Assembly: GCA_944325415.1 (NCBI GenBank)
Contig: CALUZW010000004.1
Span: 1-64,000 of the forward strand
Length of the DNA stretch: 64,000 nucleotides
Reading direction: 5' to 3'
Origin: an uncultured Bacteroidales bacterium
GTDB lineage: Bacteria > Bacteroidota > Bacteroidia > Bacteroidales > UBA11471
Made by a program: the position numbers and the translations under genes
Shown here: one piece after another, positions 40,020 through 49,487 of the stretch
How the letters are laid out: each line of letters opens with the position of its first letter
How positions within the stretch are numbered: the first letter of the stretch is position 1
Notes under the pieces: model-generated
Seen by the model: the letters and a program-made list of their open reading frames with translations, nothing else
What the model was told of the DNA's origin: nothing
Databases searched by the model: none

Positions 40020-41309
40020 ATGAACTATCTCTTCACCTCCGAATCGGTATCGGAAGGACACCCCGACAAGGTGGCCGACCAAATTTCCGACGCCATTCTC
40101 GACGAATTCCTCGCCTACGACCCCCAATCGAAGGTCGCCTGCGAAACGCTGGTAACCACCGGACAGGTGGTTCTCGCCGGCGAAGTGAAATCACAAGCCT
40201 ACATCGACCTGCACGAGGTGGCCCGCCGGGTCATCAACCGCATCGGCTACACCCGCAGCGAATACAAGTTCGACGGCGACTCCTGCGGCGTGTTCTCGGC
40301 CATACACGAACAGTCGGCCGACATCAACCGCGGCGTGGAACGCGCCGATGCCATGAACCAGGGCGCCGGCGACCAGGGCATGATGTTCGGCTATGCCTGC
40401 AACGAGACCGACAACTACATGCCGCTCGCCCTCGACCTCTCGCACCTGCTGCTGCGCGAACTGGCCGTCTTGCGCCGCGAGAAAAACGAGATGCCCTACC
40501 TGCGCCCCGACGCCAAGTCGCAGGTGACGGTAGAGTATGACGAGCAACACCGTCCGGTGCGCATACACACCATCGTCATCTCGACCCAGCACGACGAGTT
40601 TATCGCCCCCACCGACAACACCCCCGAAGCCCAGGCCCAGGCCGACCGCAAGATGCTCGACCGCATCGCCGACGACGTGCGCCGCACGCTGTTGCCCCGC
40701 GTCATCGCCCAACTGCCCGAGCGTGTGCAGCGGCTCTTCGACGACCGACTTATCCTGCACGTCAATCCCACCGGCAAGTTTGTCATCGGCGGTCCCCACG
40801 GCGACACCGGTCTCACCGGCCGTAAAATCATCGTCGACACCTACGGGGGCAAGGGTGCCCACGGCGGCGGAGCCTTCTCGGGCAAAGACCCCTCGAAGGT
40901 CGACCGTTCGGCTGCCTATGCCGCCCGCCACATGGCCAAGAACATGGTCGCCGCCGGCATTGCCGACGAGGTGCTGATACAGGTATCCTACGCCATCGGC
41001 GTGGCCCAGCCCGTGAGCCTCTTTGTCAACACCTACGGCACGTCGCACGTTGCCCTGAGCGATGCCGAGATTGCCTGCGAAATAGGCAAAATCTTCGACC
41101 TGCGCCCCAAAGCCATCGAAGAGCGACTCAAACTGCGCCAGCCCATCTACGAAGAGACAGCCGCCTACGGCCACATGGGTCGCCAGCCCCGCACGGTACA
41201 CAAGACCTTCACCTCGCGCTACGAGAAACCCGTAGAACTCGACGTGGAACTCTTCACCTGGGAAAAACTCGACTATGTCGACTCCCTGAAAAAAGCCTTT
41301 TCTTTATAA
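40020..41309 (+). CDS. metK: S-adenosylmethionine synthetase
   Basis: Makes SAM from methionine and ATP. The 429-residue product has the start [25 protein letters not shown] and methionine sites in [15 protein letters not shown], and the family motif [20 protein letters not shown]. The length is somewhat above the E. coli enzyme, as usual in Bacteroidota. It precedes metY by 21 bases, linking SAM use with methionine synthesis. Confidence 0.97.
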   Translation: MNYLFTSESVSEGHPDKVADQISDAILDEFLAYDPQSKVACETLVTTGQVVLAGEVKSQAYIDLHEVARRVINRIGYTRSEYKFDGDSCGVFSAIHEQSADINRGVERADAMNQGAGDQGMMFGYACNETDNYMPLALDLSHLLLRELAVLRREKNEMPYLRPDAKSQVTVEYDEQHRPVRIHTIVISTQHDEFIAPTDNTPEAQAQADRKMLDRIADDVRRTLLPRVIAQLPERVQRLFDDRLILHVNPTGKFVIGGPHGDTGLTGRKIIVDTYGGKGAHGGGAFSGKDPSKVDRSAAYAARHMAKNMVAAGIADEVLIQVSYAIGVAQPVSLFVNTYGTSHVALSDAEIACEIGKIFDLRPKAIEERLKLRQPIYEETAAYGHMGRQPRTVHKTFTSRYEKPVELDVELFTWEKLDYVDSLKKAFSL

Positions 41310-41330
41310 ATCATTCAACACGATAATCCT

Positions 41331-42617
41331 ATGAGCGAGAAATCCCAATTCAGCCCCGAAACCCTCTGCGTGCAGGGCGGGTGGAACCCCAAGAACGGAG
41401 AGCCCCGCGTACTGCCCATCTACCAGAGCACAACATTCCGCTACTCAACCAGCGAACAGATGGCCCGCCTTTTCGACCTCGAAGAGAGTGGCTACTTCTA
41501 TACCCGACTGCAAAACCCCACCAATGATGCCGTGGCGTCTAAAATCGCCGCCCTCGAAGGGGGTGTAGGCGCCATGCTCACCTCATCGGGACAGGCCGCC
41601 AACTTCTACGCCATCTTCAACATCTGCGAGGCAGGCGACCACTTTGTATGCTCGTCGACCATCTACGGCGGCACCTTCAACCTCTACGGCGTTACCTTGA
41701 AGAAACTCGGCATCGACGTTACCTTCATCGAACCCGACGACGACGAAGCCACCATCGAAGCGGCTTTCCGACCCAACACCAAGGCCCTCTTCGGCGAGAC
41801 CCTCTCCAACCCCGGCATGCAGGTGCTCGACATCGAGAAATTTGCCCGCATCGCCCATCGGCACGGTGTACCCCTCATCGTCGACAACACCTTTGCCACC
41901 CCCATCAACTGCCGCCCCTTTGAATGGGGAGCCGACATCGTTACCCACTCCACCACCAAATACATGGACGGCCACGCCACCTGCGTGGGCGGTGCCATTG
42001 TCGACAGCGGCAATTTCGACTGGGAAGCGCACGCCGACAAGTTCCCCGGCCTCACCCGTCCCGACGAGTCGTACCACGGACTAACCTACACCAAAGCCTT
42101 CGGCAAGTTGGCCTACATCACCAAAGCTACCGCCCAGCTCATGCGCGATCTGGGTTCTACACAATCGCCCCAAAACGCCTTCCTGCTCAACCTCGGACTC
42201 GAAACCCTGCACCTGCGCATGGCCCGTCACTGCGAGAATGCCCAGAAAGTGGCCGAGTTCCTGCAAAACTCTCCGCAAGTGGCCTGGGTACACTACCCGG
42301 GACTGCCCGGCGACAAATACCACGCACTGGCCCGGAAATATATGCCTAACGGCACCTGCGGCGTCATCGCCTTCGGATTGAAAGGTTCGCGCCAGGAGGC
42401 CATCGAATTTATGGACCGCCTGAAACTCGCCGCCATCGTCACCCATGTGGCCGATGCCCGCACTTGTGTGCTGCACCCCGCCAGCCACACCCATCGCCAA
42501 CTGAGCGACGAACAGCTTATCGAGGCCGGCGTAGCTCCCGACCTGATACGCCTCTCGGTAGGTATCGAGAATGCCGACGACATCATCGCCGACCTGTGCC
42601 AGGCCATGAACGGATAA
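41331..42617 (+). CDS. metY: O-acetylhomoserine sulfhydrylase (aminocarboxypropyltransferase)
   Basis: PLP enzyme that replaces the acetyl group of O-acetylhomoserine with sulfide, giving homocysteine. The 428-residue product has the Cys/Met-metabolism PLP fold: QSTTFRYSTSEQMARLF, YTRLQNPTN, the PLP lysine in HSTTKYMDGHAT (near 209), and ADARTCVLHPASHTHRQL near the C-terminus. The length and the insertion pattern fit the MetY class better than cystathionine gamma-synthase; substrate choice is inferred. Confidence 0.9.
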   Translation: MSEKSQFSPETLCVQGGWNPKNGEPRVLPIYQSTTFRYSTSEQMARLFDLEESGYFYTRLQNPTNDAVASKIAALEGGVGAMLTSSGQAANFYAIFNICEAGDHFVCSSTIYGGTFNLYGVTLKKLGIDVTFIEPDDDEATIEAAFRPNTKALFGETLSNPGMQVLDIEKFARIAHRHGVPLIVDNTFATPINCRPFEWGADIVTHSTTKYMDGHATCVGGAIVDSGNFDWEAHADKFPGLTRPDESYHGLTYTKAFGKLAYITKATAQLMRDLGSTQSPQNAFLLNLGLETLHLRMARHCENAQKVAEFLQNSPQVAWVHYPGLPGDKYHALARKYMPNGTCGVIAFGLKGSRQEAIEFMDRLKLAAIVTHVADARTCVLHPASHTHRQLSDEQLIEAGVAPDLIRLSVGIENADDIIADLCQAMNG

Positions 42618-42633
42618 GAAAAATTCTTTCATA

Positions 42634-42685
42634 AAGACAGAGCGCCCCGCCGACAAGTTTTGTCAGCGGGGCGCTCTGTCTTTGT
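42634..42685. terminator. Bidirectional terminator between metY and the lipoprotein pair
   Basis: AAAGACAGAGCGCCCCGC pairs with GCGGGGCGCTCTGTCTTT, with an inner GACAA/TTGTC stem. A-rich and T-rich flanks lie on both sides of this convergent junction. Confidence 0.9.
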
Positions 42686-42692
42686 CAGGAGA

Positions 42693-43193
42693 TTACTGCA
42701 AAAGGGCTTTTCGCCGTTCTACCTCAGCTCTCAAATTGTTAAACCATGTGTTATAGACCTCGGCCTCTTGCACCATGCTGTTTTTTGTCGATTTATTCTG
42801 TATACCCCACTGTCCGTTGGTTGTAGAAATACTTCCTTCATAAATAGTCAATTTTACCTCTGAAAGGCCCTCGTTAACTGGCTGTATAAATACGGCAACT
42901 TGTGCGGTTGTGGCATCTGTCGACGATCCAAGGAAGAAGCGCTGTACTGCCGCATTCTTGTTATCGACTTGCTTATTTGCGTTGATAATACCACTTTCAC
43001 GATCGGTATTGGTCACCAGAAAACCTTCGGACTGCAACAACGATATCACAGATGAAAAAGCCAACGAATAACCGGCTTCTATTTGTCGTGTTGTCATCAT
43101 TTTCAACTCAGTAGGGGTAAGAGTCTTTTGGGTACCACACGAAAACAGAAACAAGGGCAAAACCATAAATAATAAGATTCGTTTCATAGTCAT
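42693..43193 (-). CDS. Small lipoprotein of unknown function
   Basis: The 166-residue product has a lipoprotein signal (LFLFSC, Cys at 19) and a single mixed alpha/beta domain: TTRQIEAGYSLAFSSVISLL, then VAVFIQPVNEGLSEVKLTIYEG, and a C-terminal helix. I do not recognise the family; the fold description resembles periplasmic domains that follow one another in envelope-maintenance proteins. It lies 3 bases after the BamE-like gene and shares its promoter, so they are probably partners. ATG codons occur at residues 1 and 3. Confidence 0.72.
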   Translation of the reverse strand: MTMKRILLFMVLPLFLFSCGTQKTLTPTELKMMTTRQIEAGYSLAFSSVISLLQSEGFLVTNTDRESGIINANKQVDNKNAAVQRFFLGSSTDATTAQVAVFIQPVNEGLSEVKLTIYEGSISTTNGQWGIQNKSTKNSMVQEAEVYNTWFNNLRAEVERRKALLQ

Positions 43194-43196
43194 GAA

Positions 43197-43577
43197 TTAA
43201 AAATTTGTCGATATTACGGAATAATCTTTTACTACATCTGTACTATCAAATACGATAATAAGGTCAAACGATTTATTAGAAGAACTTACCGAGGCTCGTT
43301 CCCCGAAAAGAAAATTGGTCTGACCGCCTTTCTGCACCACACTCATGCGGTTGTAACTCCACACTTCGTTGTTGGAGCGATTTTTGGTTACCATGTTGGG
43401 CGAACCGAATATCTGCAAAATCTCAGCCTGCGATGTCTTCCCTTTCTCTATCTTACTCTTTACCATACCGAAAGTAAGATTTGAGGAAGGAGCATATTCA
43501 TCGCCAGCTCCGTATTTGTAACTTTGGCAACTCGACAACAGAAAAAACAACGACAAGAGAAAACTTAATTTTTTCAT
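43197..43577 (-). CDS. BamE/OmlA-like lipoprotein
   Basis: The 126-residue product has a lipoprotein signal (LLSSC, Cys at 17) and a domain with LTFGMVKSKIEKGKTSQAEILQIFGSPNMV followed by NNEVWSYNRM, quoted here in parts; this spacing of Gly-x-Thr, Phe-Gly-x-Pro and Trp-x-Tyr is the BamE/SmpA pattern. BamE is part of the outer-membrane beta-barrel assembly machine in Proteobacteria; similar small domains also occur in unrelated envelope proteins, so a Bam role is not claimed. The start at 43577 is chosen because it opens the signal peptide; the frame upstream runs through the promoter. Confidence 0.72.
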   Translation of the reverse strand: MKKLSFLLSLFFLLSSCQSYKYGAGDEYAPSSNLTFGMVKSKIEKGKTSQAEILQIFGSPNMVTKNRSNNEVWSYNRMSVVQKGGQTNFLFGERASVSSSNKSFDLIIVFDSTDVVKDYSVISTNF

Positions 43578-43593
43578 ATTTGCTTCTTTTCTG

Positions 43594-43624
43594 CAAAGAT
43601 AAATATTAATATTATTTCGTAAAA
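43594..43624 (-). promoter_or_regulatory. Promoter of the lipoprotein pair
   Basis: On the minus strand a TTTT element (43624-43621), 19 bases, TATCTTTG (43601-43594). The -7 element is perfect and lies 17 bases before the start codon of the BamE-like gene. Confidence 0.65.
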
Positions 43625-43682
43625 CTTTTCTGTCATTTTTCTCAAAAAATTTTAGAATGATTATCAGGAAAAAATACTCTCC

Positions 43683-43715
43683 TTTCGATTGTTTGCGATA
43701 TTTTCCATACATTTG
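43683..43715 (+). promoter_or_regulatory. Probable promoter of the thioredoxin-fold lipoprotein gene
   Basis: TTTC (43683-43686), 21 bases, TACATTTG (43708-43715). It is divergent from the promoter of the lipoprotein pair. Confidence 0.6.
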
Positions 43716-43768
43716 TCGAAATGAGGGGCTTCGGCCTGCATGAATATTTTTGAAACAAGATACACGCA

Positions 43769-44926
43769 ATGAGACATTCGGCATACAGCATCTTTCTATT
43801 CTTCGCCCTTCTTCTCACCGCCTGCGGGGGAGAGGAGAAAGAGGGTTTCACCATCACCGCCGAGCTTGATGTGCCCGAGCAGAGCTACCTCTACTTCTGG
43901 CAAGAAGAGCTGAAAAAGGGCATCACCGTCGACACGGTCCTCGTCGAGGAGGGAAAGGCCGAATACAAAGGCATTTGCCAGGAGATGGCCCGCATCGAAA
44001 TCACCACCGAGGCAGGCGAGCGCGTAGTCTCGCTCTACGCCAAGAACGGCAACAAGATAAAACTGAAAGGCTCCATAAAAGCCCCCTACGAAATAACCTT
44101 CTCGGGAACAAACGAGATGGAACAGGTGGGAAAATTCCGCAACGACAACCACACGTTGCTGCAACGCATTGCCGACGATGACCGGGCATTCTTCGCCCTC
44201 ATCGACGATACCCTGCGACAGAAAGAGCGGGCACTCTGCACCGACACCCTGCATCGCCGCGTGGAGGAGTTTGCCGGTGCCAATCCCCAATCCTACGCCT
44301 CGACCATACTCATCTACGACTACCTGCTCGCGCCCGCCACCGTCGACAGGGCCGACTCGCTCCTGCGCAGCCTCGCCCCCGAGGCCAAGCCGGTATCGTT
44401 GCTGGCCAAGGCCGAACTCTTCATCGCCGATACACGGAAAAATCCCGAAGGCAAGATGCTGCCCTACATGACCTTCCGCACCCCGGCCGACAGTGTCATC
44501 AACACCGGCGGATTCCGCCGCCGCACCACACTCTTCACGGTGTGGGCCTCGTACGACTCACTCTCGCGCCGGGAGATGCAGGTGATACGCACCCTACGGC
44601 AAAAATACGCCCCCGCTTACCTCAACATAGTGAGTGTCTCGCTCGACGCCGACAAAGAGGCCTGGCGTGAGACCCTGCGCACCGACTCGCTGCAAGCGTG
44701 GCCCCACTGCCTGCTGGAAGAGGGGTGGAACGCCAACCAGGTCGAGAACCTCGGCTTGCAGAGAATCCCCACCTCATTTATCATCAACGGTAACGGACGC
44801 ATCGTAGCCAAGAACCTCCACGGCGACGAACTCATCGAGGCCGTTGACCGGACCGTAGCCGAAGTGGGCGAAGACAAGACCTACGGCGAGAAACCTTCTT
44901 CTCCACGCCGCCCCACAAGACGGTAA
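43769..44926 (+). CDS. DUF4369/TlpA-like lipoprotein without the CxxC motif
   Basis: The 385-residue product has a lipoprotein signal (LLLTAC, Cys at 19) followed by GGEEKE, an N-terminal beta-domain like DUF4369 (about 25-115), a helical linker and a C-terminal thioredoxin-like domain (about 245-370). In TlpA/ResA proteins the active site reads W-x-x-W-C-x-x-C; here the matching place is VWASYDSLSRREM (near 257), with no cysteine at all. The cis-proline loop is kept (QRIPTSFIINGNGRIVAKNL). It therefore cannot act as a disulfide oxidoreductase in the usual way and may bind or scaffold. Peroxiredoxin-type activity is also excluded by the lack of Cys in this domain apart from HCLLEEG. Confidence 0.82.
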   Translation: MRHSAYSIFLFFALLLTACGGEEKEGFTITAELDVPEQSYLYFWQEELKKGITVDTVLVEEGKAEYKGICQEMARIEITTEAGERVVSLYAKNGNKIKLKGSIKAPYEITFSGTNEMEQVGKFRNDNHTLLQRIADDDRAFFALIDDTLRQKERALCTDTLHRRVEEFAGANPQSYASTILIYDYLLAPATVDRADSLLRSLAPEAKPVSLLAKAELFIADTRKNPEGKMLPYMTFRTPADSVINTGGFRRRTTLFTVWASYDSLSRREMQVIRTLRQKYAPAYLNIVSVSLDADKEAWRETLRTDSLQAWPHCLLEEGWNANQVENLGLQRIPTSFIINGNGRIVAKNLHGDELIEAVDRTVAEVGEDKTYGEKPSSPRRPTRR

Positions 44927-45045
44927 CCGGCGGACGGAAACCGCTCACCCCCCGTAACTGTCGGAAACCGATTGAAGGTGGAGAGAAAAAGTGGGGGAAG
45001 GCACACACAGCGGCAAAAACAGAAACAACCGATGGCAGAAACCTG

Positions 45046-45183
45046 AGAGTCAAGGTTCCCCAAAAGGGGCGTGAGGCAGAGGAGCAGCAGAGCATAAGCG
45101 GCAAGAGAGGTGGATTCCAGAGAGGGCAAGGGGGAGACAAGAAAGAGCAAAAAGAGAAAAAAACAGATAAAGCAGAAGGCAAG
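45046..45183 (+). other. Purine-rich leader before comM
   Basis: The plus strand is strongly biased to A and G over about 130 bases up to the comM start. No gene or promoter consensus is seen in 44927-45183. It could form an unstructured RNA leader or favour R-loops; comM may also be read through from the gene upstream. Confidence 0.4.
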
Positions 45184-46722
45184 ATGTTGGTCAAAGTTTT
45201 CGGAGCAGCCATGCAGGGCATCGACGCCCTGACCGTAACCATCGAAGTAAACTGTTCGCAAGGCATTCACTTCTACATGGTAGGGCTGGCCGACACCGCC
45301 GTAAAAGAGAGCCACGAACGCATACGCTCGGCCCTGCAACACAACGGCTACAAATTTCCGCACCGCCAACTCATTATCAATCTCGCACCGGCCGACCTGC
45401 GTAAAGAGGGTTCGGCCTACGACCTGCCGCTGGCCATCGGTATCCTGGCCGCCGCCGAAGAGATTTCGGCCGAGAAACTCGGCCGCTACATGATTATGGG
45501 TGAACTCTCGCTCGACGGCTCGATACTCCCCATACGCGGCGCGCTGCCCATTGCCATACTGGCTCGGGCCCAAGGGTTCGACGGACTCATCGTGCCCCGT
45601 GCCAACGTGAGAGAGGCCGCCGTCGTCGACCGGCTGCACGTCTACGGGGTCGACAACATCAAAGAGGTGGTCGACTTCTTCAACGGCGACCGGGAGCTGA
45701 CCCCCACCGTCATCGACACCCGGGCTGAATTTTTTGCCGCCCAGAACAACTTCGACCTCGACTTTGCCGACGTAAAGGGACAAGAGAATGTGAAACGCGC
45801 CTTTGAAGTGGCTGCCGCCGGCGGCCATAACCTCATCATGATAGGTCCGCCGGGAGCCGGAAAATCGATGATGGCCAAACGCATCGCTTCGATACTGCCG
45901 CCCCTCACCCTGCACGAGGCTCTCGAAACCACCAAGATACACTCCGTTGCCGGCAAGATGGAGCGCAACGGCACCCTCCTCACCCAACGGCCGTTCCGCG
46001 CCCCGCACCACACCATATCGAGCGTAGCCCTGGTGGGTGGCGGCACATTCCCGCAGCCGGGCGAGATATCGCTGGCCCACAACGGCGTGCTTTTCCTCGA
46101 CGAGCTGCCCGAGTTCTCACGCCAGGTACTCGAAGTGATGCGCCAGCCGCTCGAAGACCGCAAAATCACCGTTGCCCGCGCCAAGTACACCATCGAATAT
46201 CCGGCCAGCGTGATGCTCGTGGCCTCGATGAACCCCTGCCCCTGCGGCTACTACAACCACCCCGAAAAGAAATGCATCTGCCAGCCGGGTGCGGTGCAAC
46301 GCTACCTCAACCGCATCTCGGGACCGCTGCTCGACCGCATCGACATACAGGTCGAGATTGTACCCGTCCCGTTTGAGAAACTCTCCGACAGCCGGCAGGG
46401 CGAGCCCAGTGCCGCTATTCGCGAACGGGTGGTCCGCGCCCGGGAGATTCAGAGCGAACGCTTCAAGGATATTCCCGGCATCTACTGCAACGCCCAGATG
46501 AACAGCCGCCTGCTCAACACGTTTGCCCGCCCCGACGAGGCAGGCCTCGCCCTGCTGCGGACGGCCATGACCCGCCTCAACCTCTCGGCCCGCGCCTATG
46601 ACCGCATACTCAAAGTGGCCCGTACCATCGCCGACCTGGCCGGTAGCGACAACCTCCTGGCCGAACACATTGCCGAAGCCATCAACTACCGCAACCTCGA
46701 CCGCGAAAACTGGGCGGGATAA
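45184..46722 (+). CDS. comM: ComM/YifB-family AAA+ ATPase
   Basis: Mg-chelatase-like AAA+ protein. In Vibrio, ComM is a helicase that promotes branch migration of transforming DNA; in non-competent bacteria the role is less clear. The 512-residue product has the N-terminal ChlI-type domain (about 1-165), Walker A GPPGAGKS (about 221-228), Walker B VLFLDELPE (near 302), a cysteine cluster CPCGYYNHPEKKCIC (about 351-365) and the C-terminal Mg_chelatase domain ending ADLAGSDNLLAEHIAEAINY. All are as expected for the family. Confidence 0.93.
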   Translation: MLVKVFGAAMQGIDALTVTIEVNCSQGIHFYMVGLADTAVKESHERIRSALQHNGYKFPHRQLIINLAPADLRKEGSAYDLPLAIGILAAAEEISAEKLGRYMIMGELSLDGSILPIRGALPIAILARAQGFDGLIVPRANVREAAVVDRLHVYGVDNIKEVVDFFNGDRELTPTVIDTRAEFFAAQNNFDLDFADVKGQENVKRAFEVAAAGGHNLIMIGPPGAGKSMMAKRIASILPPLTLHEALETTKIHSVAGKMERNGTLLTQRPFRAPHHTISSVALVGGGTFPQPGEISLAHNGVLFLDELPEFSRQVLEVMRQPLEDRKITVARAKYTIEYPASVMLVASMNPCPCGYYNHPEKKCICQPGAVQRYLNRISGPLLDRIDIQVEIVPVPFEKLSDSRQGEPSAAIRERVVRAREIQSERFKDIPGIYCNAQMNSRLLNTFARPDEAGLALLRTAMTRLNLSARAYDRILKVARTIADLAGSDNLLAEHIAEAINYRNLDRENWAG

Positions 46723-46787
46723 TCTCTCTGTACTCCATCGACACATTCGGATGAGATAACATTCCGAAACATTTTCAGGGCTTAAAA

Positions 46788-46819
46788 TTTGTTATTTCAC
46801 AGGAAATTTTATATTTTCG
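46788..46819 (+). promoter_or_regulatory. Promoter of the DUF805 gene
   Basis: TTTG (46788-46791), 20 bases, TATTTTCG (46812-46819), one mismatch. The leader that follows contains a 7-bp hairpin, GAGTGTA/TACACTC. Confidence 0.65.
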
Positions 46820-46905
46820 AGGAGAGTGTACTACCCGAATACACTCCAACGGAGTAGCCGAAAATCCAATAAAAGAGTAGGAAAAACCTTTTTAACCACA
46901 GAATT

Positions 46906-47298
46906 ATGTACTGGTATTTAAGATGCTGGAAATTGGCTTTCTTCTTGAATGGGCGGGCACGTCGCAAAGAGTATTGGACATTTGTTCTTGTTAATTTTAT
47001 AGTCTACCTATTCTTGCGTATTCTTCTAGTAGCCATGACATATGACACCTCAGAATTTGGTCCGTTCATTATATTTATAATAGCCTGCATATATGCCCTT
47101 GCCATAACTCCCTCGGGTATTTCCGTAGCTGTTCGTCGGCTACACGACACAGGGAGAAGCGGATGGTGGTCTCTATTAGCATTCATTCCTCTTATCGGTT
47201 CAATATGGCTCACCGTGCTGCTTTGCCTCGACAGCGAACCCGGAGAAAACCAATGGGGTGAAAATCCGAAAGGTATAGAGGCAGAAGAGGCTGCGTAA
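46906..47298 (+). CDS. DUF805 membrane protein
   Basis: A 130-residue inner-membrane protein with three to four helices and the DUF805 marks: NGRARRKEYWTFVLVN at about 16-31, VRRLHDTGRSGWWSLL near 77, and a C-terminal GENQWGENPKG. The family is widespread and has no settled function. Single gene with its own promoter and terminator; somewhat AT-richer than its neighbours. Confidence 0.9.
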   Translation: MYWYLRCWKLAFFLNGRARRKEYWTFVLVNFIVYLFLRILLVAMTYDTSEFGPFIIFIIACIYALAITPSGISVAVRRLHDTGRSGWWSLLAFIPLIGSIWLTVLLCLDSEPGENQWGENPKGIEAEEAA

Positions 47299-47332
47299 TC
47301 CCAAAAGGGTTTTATCATTTATAAAATGAAAG

Positions 47333-47374
47333 CGGCGGTGCGACCCTGCAAGGAGAGGGAGCATCGCCGTTTTT
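47333..47374. terminator. Terminator between the DUF805 gene and recG
   Basis: CGGCGGTGC pairs with GCATCGCCG (one G-U), with an inner CCCT/AGGG stem, then TTTTTG on the plus strand. The minus side is also T-rich (CTTTCATTTT), so it can end recG transcripts too. Confidence 0.82.
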
Positions 47375-47390
47375 GTATCAACGGTTCGCA

Positions 47391-49487
47391 TCAACTAATG
47401 AGACTGAAATCGATTTTGCGACGGAAGAGTTTTTCGAGCTGGCGGGAGAGTACACCATTCTCGGGCTTGGCAAGGTCGGGGTCGGCATCGAGCACTTCGG
47501 TAGCTATCTCGCGGGCAAGTTGCAGAATCTGACCGTCCTTGGCAAGGTTGGCGATGCGCAGGTCAAAGGCGATGCCGCTCTGCTGCGTCCCCTCCATGTC
47601 GCCGGGGCCACGCAACTGCAAGTCGGCCTCGGCAATCTCAAAGCCATCGTTGGTACGGGTCATGATTTCGATGCGCTTGCGGGTGTCGTCGGAGAGCTTG
47701 TGCGACGTTACCAGCACACAATAAGACTGGTCGGCGCCGCGTCCCACACGCCCGCGCAACTGGTGCAGCTGGGAGAGGCCGAAGCGCTCGGCATTCTCGA
47801 TGACCATAACCGTAGCGTTGGGCACATTCACCCCCACCTCTATCACCGTGGTGGCCACCATAATCTGAGCTTCGGCCGATACAAACCGCTGCATCTCGGC
47901 CTCTTTCTCGGCCGGTTTCATCTTGCCGTGTACCATGCACACGGTATATTGCGGAAAGACCTCCTTGACCTGACGGAAACCCTCTTCCAGATTTTTCAGG
48001 TCGATTTTCTCGCTCTCCTGTATGAGCGGGTAGACGATATAGACCTGGCGTCCCTGTTCGACCTGGCGGCGTATCGACTCATAGAGTTCGGCCCGCCGGT
48101 TATCGTAGCGGTGTATTGTCGTTACGGGTTTGCGGCCGGGCGGCAGCTCGTCGATGACCGACACATCGAGGTCGCCATAGACGGTCATGGCCAGGGTGCG
48201 GGGAATGGGCGTAGCCGTCATCACAAGAATATGGGGCGGACAAGAGTTCTTGCGCCAGAGGCGGGAGCGCTGCTCGACACCGAAGCGGTGCTGCTCGTCG
48301 ATGACGACAAAACCCAGATTGTTGAAAACCACCGTATCTTCGAGCAGAGCATGGGTACCGACAAGGATTTTCACCTCGCCCGAGAGCAGCCCGCGGTGTA
48401 TCTCGTCGCGCTGTTTCTTGCGGGTCGAACCGGTAAGCAACTCGATGCGCACGCCGATAGGGGCAAGCAGGCCGCTCAGGGTCTCATAATGCTGGGTGGC
48501 CAGAATCTCGGTAGGCGCCATCATGCAGGCCTGGTAACCGTTATCGACGGCCATGAGCATCGACATGAGAGCGACAAGGGTCTTGCCGCTGCCCACATCG
48601 CCCTGCAAGAGACGGTTCATCTGCCGGCCACTGCCCACGTCGGCGCGAATCTCTTTGAGCACCCGCTTCTGGGCGCCGGTCAGTTCAAACGGCAGGCACT
48701 CGCGGTAGAAACGGTTGAAACACTCACCGATAACGGTAAAGGGAAACCCGCCCAACCGCCGCATGCGCTGCCGGGTATAGCGCAGGATATTGAGTTGCAG
48801 ATAGAAAAGCTCCTCGAATTTGAGCCGGAACTGAGCTTTGCGCAACTGCTCGGGCGAGGCCGGGAAGTGTATGTGGTAAAGCGCATCGCTGAGATACTCG
48901 ACATGAGAACGGGCAATGACCGAGGCCGGGAGTGTCTCGGGCAGGGAGCGGGGTATGACCTTCCATAAGGTGGAGATGATTTTCTGCACGGCCTTGGAAT
49001 TGAGGAAGTGCGACTTCATCTTCTCGGTCGTAGTATAGTAGGGCTGCAAACCCGCTGCCCCGTCGATATCGACATCGACGGGATCGATTTCGGGGTGGGC
49101 TATATTGAGACGGCTGCCAAAGAGCGTGGGGCGCCCGAAGAGGGTGTACTCCACCCCCGGCTTGTAACGCTCCTGTATGTACTTGATGCCCTTGAACCAC
49201 ACCAGCTCTATGGTGCCGGTAGCGTCGGCAAAAAGGGCGGTAAGACGCCGCTTGTGCCCCTCACCCTGTGCCTCGTAGCGCACAATTTTTCCCCGCAGCT
49301 GTATGTAGGGCATCGTGCCGTTGATTTCGCGTATGGTGTAGGTATGCGAGCGGTCGATGTATTTGTAGGGATAATAGTGCAGGAGGTCTTCGTAGGAGTA
49401 GATGCCCAACTCCTTGTTGAAGAGTTCCGCCCGCTTGGGTCCCACCCCGGGAAGGAACTTGATATCGTTTTTTGAAAGTTCACTCAT
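47391..49487 (-). CDS. recG: ATP-dependent DNA helicase RecG
   Basis: Superfamily 2 helicase that remodels stalled forks and Holliday junctions. The 698-residue product has a wedge/OB domain (KFLPGVGPKRAELF at the start, then YIQLRGKIVRYE), motif I GDVGSGKT (about 296-303), the DEQH box (near 395), motif III VMTATPIPRTL, and the C-terminal RecG signature around QLRGRVGRG. Length matches the family. Its first 8 bases overlap the end of ispD, so the two are co-translated. Confidence 0.97.
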   Translation of the reverse strand: MSELSKNDIKFLPGVGPKRAELFNKELGIYSYEDLLHYYPYKYIDRSHTYTIREINGTMPYIQLRGKIVRYEAQGEGHKRRLTALFADATGTIELVWFKGIKYIQERYKPGVEYTLFGRPTLFGSRLNIAHPEIDPVDVDIDGAAGLQPYYTTTEKMKSHFLNSKAVQKIISTLWKVIPRSLPETLPASVIARSHVEYLSDALYHIHFPASPEQLRKAQFRLKFEELFYLQLNILRYTRQRMRRLGGFPFTVIGECFNRFYRECLPFELTGAQKRVLKEIRADVGSGRQMNRLLQGDVGSGKTLVALMSMLMAVDNGYQACMMAPTEILATQHYETLSGLLAPIGVRIELLTGSTRKKQRDEIHRGLLSGEVKILVGTHALLEDTVVFNNLGFVVIDEQHRFGVEQRSRLWRKNSCPPHILVMTATPIPRTLAMTVYGDLDVSVIDELPPGRKPVTTIHRYDNRRAELYESIRRQVEQGRQVYIVYPLIQESEKIDLKNLEEGFRQVKEVFPQYTVCMVHGKMKPAEKEAEMQRFVSAEAQIMVATTVIEVGVNVPNATVMVIENAERFGLSQLHQLRGRVGRGADQSYCVLVTSHKLSDDTRKRIEIMTRTNDGFEIAEADLQLRGPGDMEGTQQSGIAFDLRIANLAKDGQILQLAREIATEVLDADPDLAKPENGVLSRQLEKLFRRKIDFSLIS

